From: Platycnemis pennipes
Lineage: Eukaryota; Arthropoda; Insecta; Odonata; Platycnemididae
Direction of reading: 5' to 3'
Length of the DNA: 64,000 nucleotides
Assembly: GCA_933228895.1 (NCBI GenBank)
Contig: OW121851.1
Coordinates: 109,947,271-110,011,270, forward strand
The notes below the pieces were generated by a model that did not search any database, was not told the DNA's origin, and saw nothing but the letters and a program-made list of their open reading frames with translations. Below are positions 1 through 11,573 of the stretch, piece after piece (positions within the stretch are counted from its first letter, which is position 1; each line of letters opens with the position of its first letter). A program made the position numbers and the translations under genes.

Positions 1-1300
1 TTTTTATAAATTTGTGATAATTGATTGAGTATGCCATATAATGCTCGTAAAGCTGTTTCCAAAATCTTTTTAACATAATATGCCTGGTTCTAGTGCATAA
101 AAGTGGCTCACGGCCATTTCTTGTCGTTAATATCCATTAAACTTTCATGAAAATCCTGTATTTTATCACCACCTAATCTACATGTTCTACTGACATTAGC
201 TACATGCTTAGCTTGGCCGAATCGTGGCTGATCTTTAAAAGCAAATAAAGGCGCGAATGGTAATGTTTCTAGTAGAAAATGAATGTAAGGAAAATTTTTA
301 TTCCAAAAGTCTAGTTTCCACCATAAGATTTGTTCTGTGGAGAGCATTTCGGCCCAGATTCCTAAATGAAGATCACATTCGGTATCAACCCCTCAACGGA
401 ATAAATTTTCCCCGAGTTCTTTGGCGAGCGTCACCGGGATTTTTGGCCATGAATGGTGTCAGCTGTTTGAGACCACTGAATGCTGGGAATGGTACTTGAC
501 GGTTGTGGAAACGTTTCTGTGTGTCTCCACCAGTTCATTTTTGTTAAAAAAAAATGAGTGGGCACATCAACGGAATCAAAACCAGAGGTTCCCGAAATTG
601 TATATAATGGCGTTTTGGAATCCCATTCCATTCGAAATGAAATTAAAATTTAATGCTGTTACGATAGCAATTATAGCAGAGATGGAGACATTTTAGACCG
701 ATTGTAAAGGACATGTCGTGAAACAAGATTTTTACATTAACACTGTGAGTAAAAGGTATTTTTCAAAATTATCAGTCGTGATTAAAACGCTAATGATTTC
801 ACGAAAGTGAGGAAGAGAAAATTATAAACGGTTTGAAATGATTTCGAAGAACTTCCAAAATTCATTCCAAAACTGATTAAATTTTAATTGCTTAATTTGT
901 CTTCGGTATGATTTCAATCAAATTTATTGCAATCCATTGCAAACAATAGTTTTTCAATTTTTATGTTTACTCAAAAATATAAATCGAAACGCCAACTATA
1001 TTAACCCCTGAAGCTGATGAACGGCTATGTTTATTGTTTGTTTTGGCCGAAAGTTATAGCTTGAATATAATAAAAAAGCATTTGTACTTTTAGTTTTTTT
1101 CTGTATGCGTCCAAACTAATTCGAGTGGTAGTTTTCTGTGTAGTTAGGGGTGGAAAATGGAGAAACACTTTTTTACGTTTATGAATTGGGAAAGACCGTA
1201 TCCGTGTATTCTTCCGCGACGGTCAAACCGCTCAATCTCAAAGACTTCACAAAAGTTTTCCTTCAGGGAGAAGCGCACTACATCCCCTAGTTTTTAGTTG
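1..1300. other. AT-rich stretch, no gene recognised
   Basis: AT-rich DNA without a recognisable gene. On the minus strand a 79-codon frame (347-108, opening at a TTG) ends in a stop. After a second in-frame stop the same frame reads open to the window edge, with the string YYVKKILETALRALYG. That pattern could be a decayed element ORF running off the window, but I recognise no family and it may be chance. The rest (350-1300) shows nothing I can name. Confidence 0.4.
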
Positions 1301-2519
1301 CATGACTATTTATGTAGAATTTGTGCTGAGAGGCGAGAGAGGGTTGACTCGCGGAAGCGAGAGCAACAGGAAAAACCGAGGACTTTGGGTTGAGAAAGAC
1401 AGCGTCGGGAGTGTCGCGGAGAGTTGGAAGAAGAAAAAGAAAATATTTCGGTCCCCAGGGACACCGTGACTCCCTGTGGGGGCGAAAAAGGAGGGCAAGG
1501 ATGACACGGATGTATCTTTTCAGGGCTGGGAACTTTTGTCGGATTCAATTGATATTCGCATTGAGGGCGAAATTTGAATGTCACATGGCTGCTCAACGTG
1601 AGGCGAAATAAATTATAAGTAATAGTATAGCATGCAAATGCAGTGTTTGACGAAGCTCTATAATGCGTCATCAAATAATAGTTATTATTTGGTATTCTCC
1701 AATTAGGCCAGGCTTTGAAGTCGTGTGCTTCAACTTTTTTATGTCAACCTTTAGAATTTTCTTTATTGTTTCTTTCTCTCGACTGTATCACTTTTTATGC
1801 CATTGTATGAGTGGAAACTCTTCATTCCTCCTCCTCACAACTTAAGGATTCTTTCTCCCTCAATCCTCTTCGGGGTACTGTCACTAATGTTAGCATGTTT
1901 CATCCACATATACCTTCCTCCTTCTAATTTCATTCAGCAACTTTCTTCTTCCACCATTTCATGAATTTATTCATTTAATTTAATATCTGTCACTTGCAAT
2001 TCCTCTGCTCTTCTCTAAATTCACTTTTTAATGCTTGCCAATTTTTTTCTCTTCTGTGGTATTTCTACCCGCATGAGGATGGAGAAGAGGAGAGTATTTT
2101 GGAAAATAGTCTCCTACAAACCTCGAAAATGCGAAATAAATGACTGATGCCAACTGTTATTGAACAGGTGAATATGTAAGACCACTTTGATCACTTTAGG
2201 TAAGAATGCACTACAGGTATTTTTTGACCCAGTGACTTTGAAGAAGTAAAGAAAAGCAGCCGGAAAAGCATTGAGGAGGAGGAATTATGTAAATTAGATA
2301 AATAAGCTAAATCTACAAAAGTAAGTTCAGTATTAAAATAATGAAACTTCATATTCACCTGAAGGGGATTTATGATATATAGTATAGGAATATTAATTAT
2401 TATTCACTCGTAATCAATCCATTGCTCAAATTACTTCGACTCTACTTGAGTAAAGTAGGTAGTCTGTGACGACAATTACAATTAACATCATATTTGGCTT
2501 TCATTCTTTTCCCGCTCTT
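1301..2519. other. gene-less stretch with a short GC-richer patch
   Basis: A GC-richer, CpG-containing patch lies at about 1320-1520 and the rest is AT-rich. Frames of 60-122 codons occur on both strands over the patch, overlap each other and are of low complexity. I read them as chance frames. No repeat, RNA or splice pattern was recognised. Confidence 0.4.
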
Positions 2520-2805
2520 AAAAGTGCTTTTGACCGGTAGGAAGGGTCAACAGATGGAAATGGAAACGTGTGAAGGAAAGGGGGAGGAAAACTCGGCGTC
2601 GGTATTAGCATGTCCTAAAAGGAAGCCCGAAAAGGACCACACCTAAACGTACCATTCGACGGATTACGTACTGGATTCCAAGTGCTCTCCACTCAATATA
2701 CACGTAGGAGTCGTTTACCAAAGAAAAATATCTACCGCTGCCGGTGTTCGAACCTGGGCACATGGGGTTAGAGATTAGTGCTCTAATCACTTCACTATCC
2801 ACACC
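2520..2805 (-). repeat. SINE with tRNA-like head, family 1, near full length
   Basis: Read on the minus strand, this starts with a tRNA-like head (2805-2740) whose B-box-like string is GGTTCGAACACC. The body contains the family core, a version of GACGGATGGGACGTTAA (here diverged), then the AGCAGGCTAATGCCGACG block and a CCTACCGGTC end. Four more copies with the same order of blocks occur in the window, at about 2838, 27560, 28893 and 31523. This copy keeps the best head. It is a short non-coding retroelement with no ORF. Boundaries were set by comparing copies by eye and are good to about 15 bases. Confidence 0.7.
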
Positions 2806-2837
2806 CCTTTTTCAGAAACCAACCTACATATGTGTTT

Positions 2838-3110
2838 CCAAGATGCTCCCGCACTTATAGGTGCTTCAGACCGGGAGGATCGGCACAAAGATAGGAATGG
2901 AAGGATATGGTGGGAAAAAGGGTGGAGAGAATCCCAGCATTGACATCAGCCTGCTCTTAGCGAAATGCGTTAAGGGAGCCTCGGCTTAACGTCCCATTCG
3001 ACGGACGGAGCACTGGACTTGAAAGCTCTTCGCATAGTACTCAAGTAGGCACCGGTTTACCAATGAACATTTTGTTACCCCGGAGCACGGACTTAGAATA
3101 GTCCCCCGGA
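2838..3110 (-). repeat. SINE family 1, second tandem copy
   Basis: A copy of the same family in the same orientation, about 30 bp beyond the previous one. It carries GTCCCATTCGACGGACGG near 2992 and CAGACCGGGAGGATCGG near 2868. The AGCAGGCTGATGTC block is also present. The tRNA-like head beyond 3080 is badly degraded and I cannot see an intact B box. Two adjacent head-to-tail copies suggest local duplication or insertion into a favoured site. Confidence 0.65.
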
Positions 3111-4344
3111 GACATTCGAACCTTTACTCTCTTCTCCACCCTTTAGCACTCCCTCTGTCGGTCTCTTCGAAATTCGAATTTCTTGCAGAACGGCCAGCAT
3201 CTTCTTCCTTTACTTCAATAATTCTCCGACATACAACTTACTTCTTTTCATCTCCCATGTTTATTCGCTTCCAATTTCGTCTTTTATTCGCCAAATGGCC
3301 TTCATCAGTTTTTCTCCATCCCATCTTCTTGGAGTGCTTTTGTCATGTAGTATGATTTGAAGGCGCGGGAACTAGGCGTGGTATCCCCGCCAGCTTTCTC
3401 GTCGGTTTCTTCCTTCCTATCCCGACTAATTGTTTGTTTTTGATTTCACGTTATGGGCCTTATCATACAGACGATGCAGCGATTTTTCCACTCCGATTGG
3501 TGGGTTAGAGTTTTGATTTTTTCGACCAAGAAGGTGAGTCTTTGGGTAAAGCAGTCTCTTCTAGGTGTTTCGGAGGAGATAAACATCTTCTCGGTTAAAG
3601 ATCCAAGGTTGTTTGCTCCTTTCAATTGCCTCTCGAATGATTATAGGGTAATGGTCAAGGTTAACCTACGCACAAGTCATGTTTCATTTTCTGTTCTGAA
3701 AAAAATAAATCCAATTGACGAAGATGTCTATCCAGTGTTTCACATTTCATAAATGTAATGGGAAACCCAGACTCCAGACTTTAGTTAGTGAACCTATAGC
3801 GCCTTTCCGGATTTTCGTCCTCTGAGGTCGTGGTATTAGGTTGCTTGAAGAATAGTTTCAGGTAGAGGTATTTCAATTAGAGGGATAAGAAGGGTTTTTT
3901 TGTTTAGGGAGGAATGTAGGAGAATTTAGGTAGTAGAGTGATCCTTATTTTTAGGTGGAAAGGTTATTTTGTTTAGGGAAGGATGACTATTGTGATTTAT
4001 GCGAGGAGGGGGGATAATTTTGGTGGGATATATATTTAGGTAGGAAGTATTGTGAAAGGATTTTAATCAGGGAAAGGGGGAAGGAGCATTATTAATTTGG
4101 TGAGCCTCTACCACAGCCGGGGTGAGGAGTTGTGGGTAGGATTGATAAAAGAGCTGAGATACGTTGCAGATTTGCTGGGTTTTTCGGATCTTGAAGCCGA
4201 TGGGGTAAATCGTCTGATTCGATGGTTGTAGTGGTGGTGTCTACCGGGGTAAGGGAAGGGAACGGTTTGAAAGGAAGGTGAAGGGTTTTGTTGTGGGATT
4301 GATTGTTCGGAAGTTTGAGGATTTTAATTTTAGGTTTAAGGTTT
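3111..4344. other. gene-less stretch becoming G-rich
   Basis: A 99-codon plus-strand frame (3453-3752) has no recognisable motif. It holds AAG/GTGAGT at 3530, a possible splice donor, but no coding signature before it. From about 3880 to 4340 the plus strand is strikingly purine-rich, with many GGGA and GGAGG runs, leading into the CpG-rich block. Nothing else was recognised. Confidence 0.4.
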
Positions 4345-5130
4345 GCCAGGGTTTGTGGGATTAGGTCTTTGGGGTATTTGAATTTCCCTGTTGACCAGTT
4401 TCGTTTATAACTAGCATGGATGCCGTAGTGTGTAGCCACCCCCTACTAAACACCTGCGGTGGCTCGCAGGGGGCAATGTTGATGTAGACGGAGGACCTGG
4501 GATCCCGGGCCGATTCAGCGGGACCTGAGGCCTGACACGCCCGGCGCGTCGACGGGAGAGCTGCCGGGAGGCGCACTCGAAAGGGTTGGGCTCACCGGGG
4601 ATTTCGGGGAAGGGGCGGCGGGAGGAGCGGGCGGAGAGGCCGGGAGCAGTGTGCTCGAGGGCACCCCTCTCCAGCAACGCAAGGGACGTACTGACGAGGG
4701 GTGCGGGGGCGGACGGACGGACGGCTTGTGGGGGGTGGAGAGCGTACCGGGACCCGGGTGGGGAGGGGAGCGCGTAATTTAGGGAATCGTGCGCCCCTCC
4801 CTCCCCTGGAGGGGCGGGGGAGGAATTGGGTGGGGCTTGCGTGGGGAAGGGTGTGTCGGGGAGCCAAAGGGGTGGAGCAGAGCAGAGGCGGAAGGGTTGC
4901 CTGGGGAATCACGGGACGGAGTGAGGTAGGACGTTAGGGCGGGGGTTTGAGGGATGTTTAGGGGGAGGAGAGCTGAGGGGGTGCGGGACGAAGGGAGCTA
5001 GGGGGGAGGGGGGCGAGAGAGTGGGCCGTGGCTTCCGTGGTCTCCATGGAAACTGCGAGATTCTATTGGTATCCATGGAAACCGTGTTTCTGCACCCTCT
5101 CGCGGGCGACGGGGAAAACCCTCTAAGTGA
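4345..5130. promoter_or_regulatory. CpG-rich block, candidate promoter
   Basis: This is the most GC- and CpG-dense part of the window, with many CGG, GGCG and GGGCGG strings between about 4500 and 5110, against AT-rich surroundings. Two copies of a TCCATGGAAAC palindrome-like motif lie at about 5042 and 5071 and resemble RFX X-box half-sites, though neither matches the full consensus. Overlapping frames on both strands are low-complexity Arg/Pro/Gly-rich shadows of the composition. No first exon can be assigned. A CpG-rich repeat relic is the alternative; the stem-loop repeat at 4436-4490 sits at its left edge. Confidence 0.35.
4436..4490 (+). repeat. dispersed stem-loop repeat, copy 1
   Basis: This copy contains a form of CCCCCTGCCACACACC, followed by GCGGTGGCTCGCAGGGGG and then a GATGTAGA tail. 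The two halves are complementary (CCCCCT...AGGGGG and CCACC...GGTGG) and can fold into a hairpin. The same unit recurs in both orientations at 12551, 13669, 15790, 20147, 26229, 43616 and 54525. I do not know the family name. Confidence 0.55.
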
Positions 5131-5139
5131 ACGCATCCC

Positions 5140-5200
5140 GGATCCCTCTCTCTCCCTCTCCTCTCTTGTATTTCTCTCTCCCCATTTTTCTCTCTCCATC
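5140..5200 (+). repeat. CT-rich simple sequence
   Basis: A degenerate (CT)n pyrimidine tract rich in CTCTCTC blocks, next to the CpG-rich block. It could be a GAGA-type element seen on the other strand or simply a microsatellite. Confidence 0.7.
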
Positions 5201-5249
5201 CGTAATAATCATCCCTCCCCACGAGGGATTGGTTCAGAAAAAGAGAGAG

Positions 5250-6061
5250 AAAAACAAAACAGTTCGTGCCCAGGGGGCCGGGTCTAATATTTACAATATT
5301 TACAAATATCTCCCGAAATGGTATATTTTGTTAATCCCTTTGTTTTCTATCTTATTTAACACTTTTCAGTGTGAAACACTTTGTTCTTCCTCCTCAAATT
5401 ATTCTTAAGTCGTGCAAATCACCACTTTACGACAGTGAGGTCGCGTAATTTTAGGAACGTTTCGTGAAGAAGAAGTTTAAGCATTATACACCATCGCGTG
5501 CCCCTCCGATAACATGATTATTGCAATGCTGCTTTGTGTCTTATATCTGTGGTCGTATTTAAAGATGCTAACAAATGCGTGCTTACCAGGATACCCTCTA
5601 TGGCTCATCATTCTCATTTTATTTTATATTTTTATTAGATAACCTCTTCAAGCTCTTTTAATTCCTTTATTGTGTATTCTCCTGTTTGCTCCTTGGGTCA
5701 TAATAGAGGTCTACGCTTGACATTATTCCCATTTTCTTTTCTTTGGTTGGTTAACTTTATTTTAGCACCATCACTCTAGAAAATGTCGATCAAAGGTCCC
5801 GATTACTTTGAAGGCAATATTTACAATCATAATTTTCTTTTCTCTAGCTCTTCTTGGAACATAACTTTCATGTAAATGATTAAAACACTTGTGTTATTGT
5901 AGTAAATATAGTACTGGTACTAACTTTGTTTCATGGCGTGGGCGTTATATTCAGGTACCTGAAGACTTCGAATTTGCGTTGAAACCTAGTTATACGTATA
6001 TATTTTTAGTGGAACTGTATTTTAATTTCTGTACTTTAATCATTTGCACATCTTGCGTTTT
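5250..6061. other. AT-rich stretch, nothing recognised
   Basis: No repeat copy, RNA or coding pattern was recognised. The short frames are AT-driven and lack domain signatures. Confidence 0.4.
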
Positions 6062-6350
6062 AATAAGGTGAAGCTGAAGCAATTGAGCTGCTCTATTTGT
6101 CACGTGGTCTATCTATTTTATCTTTGCGCTTTCTTCCATAGTGCTATGTCTCAATCAAGCTTCCAATTATTTATTTCAGTAAAGTAATGGTACTGCTGCT
6201 CTATATGCCCATGCTCCGCTGCCATAAAGAAACATACTCGAGATGTGCGTCCCAAAGAAGTGCTTCGTTATTTCCATCTTTGAGTAGATTTTTGGCCTAT
6301 TTCAGCGTGCTCCCTTATATGGAGGCGTGTCGTGTTCCAATGTCGTTCGT
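6062..6350 (-). pseudogene. non-LTR retrotransposon RT 3' fragment (LINE relic 1)
   Basis: On the minus strand a frame reads FLYGSGAWAY (about 6240-6205). This matches the LYGxExW stretch typical of the end of non-LTR reverse transcriptases. It is followed, after stops and shifts, by ALWKKAQR and IDHVTNRAA, decayed equivalents of the family pattern MWCxRRMxxI..DRVTNEEVL. It is broken by several stops and frame changes, so it is a dead fragment; no endonuclease or catalytic RT part remains. The two fragments at 8.1 and 25.3 kb carry the same landmarks. The clade is not assigned. Confidence 0.65.
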
Positions 6351-8089
6351 CACGATTCAGTGCTCCTCGACCCTTGTCGTCTCCACCTGGTCCACGATTG
6401 CATCCCTTTCCAGGATAAATAAAATCCCCCTTTTTTATTCATAGCCTCCGGGATTCTCTTTCCCCTTCAATTGTTACTTTTTTTGCGGTTCTCTGTTTTT
6501 CTTTCCTCTCTCTCGCCTTCCTCGTTTCTCACGCCGCGTTTCCGCCTCTGCTCCAGTATTTCATTTTCTCTACCGCCTCCGCTCGTCCCCCCAAACTCGT
6601 CCATCCTTTCCTCTCCATCACCCCACCACCTATTTCCCCCCCCCCCTATTTCTCCATCACCCTCCAAGGTTGCCCTGGGTCACATCCGATGATTTATTGC
6701 CTTCTGAACCCGCTAACCTCTTCGACACATTCAAACGGCATTTCTCTTTGCGGCATTGTATCTATGTTCGTGCGGAACGAGTTTTTAGTCTCGGTATTTT
6801 TTTCCCCTCCATAGTTCTTCCTGTGTAATCGAAACTCATTATAGGCAGTTTGCACGACGTAAATGTCTTTACGCGTTTTGATGCATGCGGAATTGTGTAG
6901 CAAAATATTCATCGTTTAATGCAATGGATTGTATGGAAAACGACTACTTGGCGGGTACATAGCTCCTGTTGTATCACTGTACATTAGAGAATGAAACAAA
7001 TTGTCGTTTTTTTATTTGTCAAAAAGTTCACAGGGCGTTTTGAATTACTACGCTATTGTGCATGCACACTTTAAAATGATATAGAGTGACGAAACGCGTT
7101 ATATATATCTAATAAGTTAGTGGAAAAATATGACAGCTTGTTTCATTCTCACGGTGAATTCTACTACTGTGCATTTGTTTGTGCAACCCCTACGATGTCA
7201 TGCTGTTTTAGGTCATACAATTTATTGTACTGCGTGAAACATTCTTTTTGGAGTATTTTCAAGATTTCAATGGGGACACGAATTGCGCGCTGGAGAGATA
7301 ATCTCGAATTGGTTTTCGGTGGTTGAGGATGGAAGGGAAACAATCAATTTGCATGCAAATGACACTTGTTAATTCGCACGAAAGAACTTGTTCGAACTGA
7401 GTGCTTTCAGTTTGAAGAAAGGGTTGCATTTCTAGGTTTCACATAGCATTGCGTGAAAATAGGCGCCACGACTTCAAAACCTCCTTATGTTTTTTCGTTC
7501 ATTCCCAACTGTGTAAATGGCATTGATCCGAGTACACGCACACATCCGTGTGATCGAATAATTTTTCTTGCTGAATATTTCCCGAATATGATTGAACTAC
7601 ATCCAATGTCTCGTCGTTGCAAGCCGTTAAGAAACATCATCTGTGTAATACAATTCACTATCTCGTCGATTCCTCTCGAGCCTATGCAACGTTTCGAGAT
7701 GGTCCTCTCGTTAGGGAGAGTTTAAAGAGGATAATTTTATTTCTAAGTACAGGTAACTGTACGAATCATATTATGTCGAGCCATCCTCTTTAATCAAGCA
7801 CGTTATCCCAGGTCTTTCCATTAGTACCTAATTTGCATATTTTTTTGGAAAACCGTGACCCTGTGTCATTTCCATTTGATCTGATATAATTTACCTCCGA
7901 AACTACATTTTACGCCACAGCATCGCCACTAATGTCATTTCAGTGTTTAAAATATTACGCATTAAGTTCGTTATTGAATTAGCTAATTAAAATAGGTGAC
8001 TAACAGTCGTTCTCAGACTGATGATCCTAAGATTGGTTTCATGTAATTTTCCACTCGAATCTACAACACTGTCAAACATCTTCACATCG
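6351..8089. other. gene-less stretch with a pyrimidine-rich tract
   Basis: 6450-6670 is a C/T-rich tract on the plus strand, including a run of about 12 C at 6636-6647. A short inverted repeat, TTTAAAGAGGAT near 7721 and its complement near 7783, brackets about 50 bp. The 90-codon plus frame at 7453-7725 has no recognisable motif. Nothing else was recognised. Confidence 0.4.
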
Positions 8090-8790
8090 TTCATTGCTTG
8101 TTCCATGCATCTTGCCTGAGGCATGCCTTTTCCATTCTTTCCGTTCACTTATCCCGTGAAGATTGCCTTCTTCAGGTCATCTTGCCTGAAGATATTGCCG
8201 ATTAGGTTCTCCTGCCTTTCATTTGAACGTTTTCAGACTTCTCTTTTCTCCCAATCTGCTTAAGACTTCTTCGTTTGTCACTCGGTCGATTCGTTTAATC
8301 TTCATCATTCTTCTGCAGCACCACATGTAAATTGATTCCAGCATTGGTGCTCTGCTGATGTTGTCATTTATGCCTCACTCCCATAATGAAGCATGCTGTA
8401 GATTTATGTTTAATGAAGTGTTTCCTAGCTTACTACTTCCTAGCTTCTATTTCCAGTCGTACGTAGATTCTTCTTTTGATTAAGCACCCATGCTACCTCA
8501 TTTATTTTATGGATTATTTCCTTCTAGTTTTGCTCATTGATGTTAGTTTTGCTTCCTAGATAACGATACTCTTTAATATCCTCAAGATTTTTTTCCTAAT
8601 TCAACTTTAGCCTTGATACCATCTCTGCTACTGCATACCTATACCATAGTTTTATTTTTATTAATCGTCAGGTGATATCCTGGTATCCACATTTTCCTGT
8701 TTATTAAAGCCATCTTTTAGCCTATTTCTGTACTCAATAGATATTCCTCATTGTTTCCATTTTTACCACTGCCATCACAAACAAACGGTC
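8090..8790 (-). pseudogene. non-LTR retrotransposon RT 3' fragment (LINE relic 2)
   Basis: The best of the three LINE relics. In minus-strand order it shows NKNKTMV (compare the family's KTK.M), EYRYLGSKTN (the F.YLGS motif), then INEVAWVLNQKKNL, SMLHYG (LYG), MWCCRRMMKI and DRVTNEEVLSRLGEK, ending with a KAIFTG-like stretch. That is the order at the C-terminal end of non-LTR reverse transcriptases. Stops and frameshifts occur throughout and the catalytic YADD part is absent. It is a 5'-truncated, long-dead insertion. The clade was not determined. Confidence 0.8.
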
Positions 8791-10719
8791 AGGTGCTATA
8801 TCATTATGGAAAAATAATTAGTGCTTGTGTGCCATGCGCTTCGCTGCTGCTAAATATTTCAAATGGCTCTTAAATGCTTCAAATAAGGAGCCTTTAGATT
8901 GATTTACTTTTTTCTTTTCCATTTTATTTAATTGGTAGCCTTTACTACGTAGTTAACTGTTAGCTAGATAATATTTTTGGCGCCTTATAATTGGCATGCA
9001 TTTTTAAAACTGTATCAGCTTTAAGAAGTGATATTTGTCTCTCTAGTACGGTATGTCCAGAGATCATGCAAACTGATATACCTGTCATATTTTATTTATT
9101 CGTGCAACCTCGCTCTCTAATAAAATTACCACTATGAACCCTGCCGCCTTCTTAGCTTCTACTTTACATCCGTGCCATTTGTATTAGGTTTCAGATGGGA
9201 GATTAGTTTTTCAACCCACCAGTTTTTATGATTCAACGTCAATGGCATACACGACGCGTCTCGAATTTATTCAACTCGACTTAAGTAATCCTTCGAAAAC
9301 GTTATTATCTCTTCGTCGCCGTGTACATTTTTTTTCGTTGAAAGTTTCGTGGCTCAACATTCTTTCTTATACTTTCATCCGTCTGGGAGCAATTTCTTGC
9401 CTGAATTTTCTCCCCAATCGGACCCTTAATCCCGAGATATATGAGAAAATGTGGGAGCATCTCCTCACGAAAAAAATTGCCGTTGACCTTTTGATGGGAA
9501 AAAATCCGCCCCTCCCTAGCTTTGGGTCTTAATCTCGAGCAATCCACCTGGTCCCTCGTAGCAAGCGCCCTTGTCATGCTTCGGTATCCATCCGCAACGC
9601 CTCCTGGAGTCTGGGAGGATACGCATCATGGCGCTTTCTTCTCTTCCGCATTCGCTTCCACTATTCTCCTGCGGGAAATTTTCTCTTTTGACTCTCTTAC
9701 ATTTTCTGTAGAATACCTTGTGTCCCTTGGGAAAGGGGAAGGACGAAGGAAGGGGTGTGGCATGGGAGAAACTCTTTCTCTCGCTTATAACTTCTCAGCC
9801 CCGCTCTTCACAAGGGGAACACCAACCCCCCTTTGTCCTCGCTCCCTCACCCCTCTCCGCCCTCCGACTTTTGATTCTCCACTTGTTTATTTAATGCTTC
9901 TCTTCCGTTATTTCGAGAAAGGTTTTTCAGATCTCGTCCTCCACTCCTTCCCCTTCTTCTCCTCCTCTCTCTCTCTCTCTCTCCCAATCCACCCACCTCC
10001 TCCCACCCTCTTTTTCTTCCATTTTCTGGCCCAAAAACCTAATTCTCTCCCTCTCTCTCTCGCTTAATTCTTCCCCTCGGAGATATCTCTACGCTCACGG
10101 ACGTGTCTTTCCCGGCAAGCACCTCGCAAGCCGGAATATCTTCTGTGGTGGAAGTGATGAGGAGAGTCAAGACGTAACGTTTTTAATTGCGTGCGCTCCC
10201 GACTTCGTCTTTCGAATATTTCGACGATTATTATAGCTCGCTCCCACGAATTCATTGTAATTGTGGCAATATTTCATTCGGTGGGACATCCTTCTCGACT
10301 GAGTGGATTCTTTAAGTTTTCTAATGAAGGATACATATACTATGATGCTGGAATAATCGATCCAATCCTTTTTCGCCTAGAGGTGTCGACTTCCTTGCAG
10401 ATTAGACATAATCAACTTTTAAATTTGTCCACATTTATTATATATAGGAAAATCCTTGCCACTTTTAACGGAAATAATTTACCGATACTACCTTTGGATT
10501 TTGAAAAGTGTGTTAAAATTGAAGAGTTAATGGTATATTATTTCACGGTTCCGCAAAATAATGCCCTAATTAGTTTCTTACGTCAATTCAATTTGATGAC
10601 TTTGATGCGTAGACTGGCTATCTGAAATTCTGCTGTTAATTTCTCTCATTGATCATCTTCATTGATTATTAACGACGTATATTCAATCCCTCTGCAATGT
10701 CTCGTAAAGCCTCGAGATA
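8791..10719. other. gene-less stretch with a GC-richer, CT-rich patch
   Basis: 8791-9680 is AT-rich with nothing recognised. 9690-10130 is richer in GC and CpG and carries (CT)n tracts at 9961-9984 and 10047-10062. The 181-codon plus frame 9522-10067 covers this patch; its C-terminal half is Pro/Ser/Leu-rich because of the tracts, so I do not call it a gene. The 144-codon frame at 10191-10625 also lacks motifs. Confidence 0.4.
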
Positions 10720-10790
10720 GCCGTGATCGTGTAGTGGTTAGCATTTTACGTTGAGGCCGAACAACTCAGGTTCGTACTCTGGTCACTGCA
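10720..10790 (+). pseudogene. tRNA-His-like pseudogene
   Basis: A 71-base sequence closely follows eukaryotic tRNA-His: it opens GCCGTGATCGTGTAGTGGTT and ends GGTCACTGCA. The acceptor stem pairs with one mismatch, and the A-box region and the D-loop GTGGTT are intact. The anticodon position reads TTGAGGC where tRNA-His has TTGTGGC, changing GTG to GAG. The anticodon and T stems each have at least two mismatches and the B box reads GGTTCGTACTC. I call it a pseudogene, or a tRNA-derived SINE head, rather than a working tRNA. No T-run terminator follows at once, although TTTTTT occurs about 40 bp downstream. Confidence 0.75.
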
Positions 10791-11472
10791 GTGTTTCAAC
10801 AATGAAATGGCAAGTGGCATTTTTTAAAGAATAATAATGCTCACGTTTTTACATACAGTGGTGAACGCTTTCACAACCATTATTTCTTTGGTGTTTTATA
10901 TTTATATATTGTGTATATGTATTTCTTTTGTTCATGTATTATTCTTTACTTCCTTGAGTTAAATCTTTTCATTATTTTCCTCAGATTTTAAATATTTAAG
11001 TCACGAAGGTCATAATTTTCATGTAATTATTGTGGCGGGGGGGTAATATGGTAGAAAGGAAAGTTTTGCTTCAACCTCGCCCCAATACTGACCTATTATT
11101 ATTACCATTTATGAATATATTCAATTTGTCACGTTGTAGGAAAGAACACATCCATTGCCTGAACTTAAAATTGAATTTCAGAGTCCCAAAGCTCTGAAGA
11201 ACGTGCTTTAATATTCATCTATAAAAATTATCGAATCTCGGAAATTCTCTTCCATTGAATATGGTATTAACCGCTGTTTCCTAATCTCTTACGCTTGTCA
11301 TCTTGGTCTTAGCTTGTTACTAAGCCCGAATGTTCTTTCGTTCGTCGCGTAACATGCGTCGTAAAATGAATAGCTATTGTTCAATGAATAATTAATTATA
11401 AACCATGTAAATAATAAATATGAATTTACTGAATAAATTTTCCTCAGATGCTTGTTAATACGCATCCTCGTA
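10791..11472. other. AT-rich stretch, nothing recognised
   Basis: An AT-rich stretch with one G run near 11036-11043. No coding, RNA or repeat pattern was recognised. Confidence 0.4.
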
Positions 11473-11573
11473 GTGCAGGTCCTCTACATCGCGGCAACAC
11501 AACAAAAAAGTAGTTGAGTATCCGCCACGTAGAGGACTCTGATGCAGTGGCGCTCATAGCACCACCTAGCGGC
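11473..11573. repeat. small inverted repeat with a CTCF-like site
   Basis: The left arm contains GTGCAGGTCCTCTACATCGC (11473-11492). The right arm, about 11522-11547, is its near complement, sharing GTCCTCTAC and CGCGG/CCGCC parts. Just outside lies TAGCACCACCTAGCGGC (11557-11573), similar to the CTCF pattern (GCGCCMYCTAGYGG type). It may be a small foldback element or a bound regulatory site; I cannot decide which. Confidence 0.4.

Noticed and set aside
4586..4937. Overlapping Arg/Gly/Pro-rich frames in the CpG-rich block
   Set aside because: Open frames are expected on both strands of GC-rich DNA because stop codons are rare there. None shows a motif.
9522..10067. 181-codon plus-strand frame, the longest in the window
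   Set aside because: Its C-terminal half is Pro/Ser/Leu-rich from CT and CCT tracts, no domain is recognised, no splice or promoter context is visible, and overlapping frames exist on the other strand.
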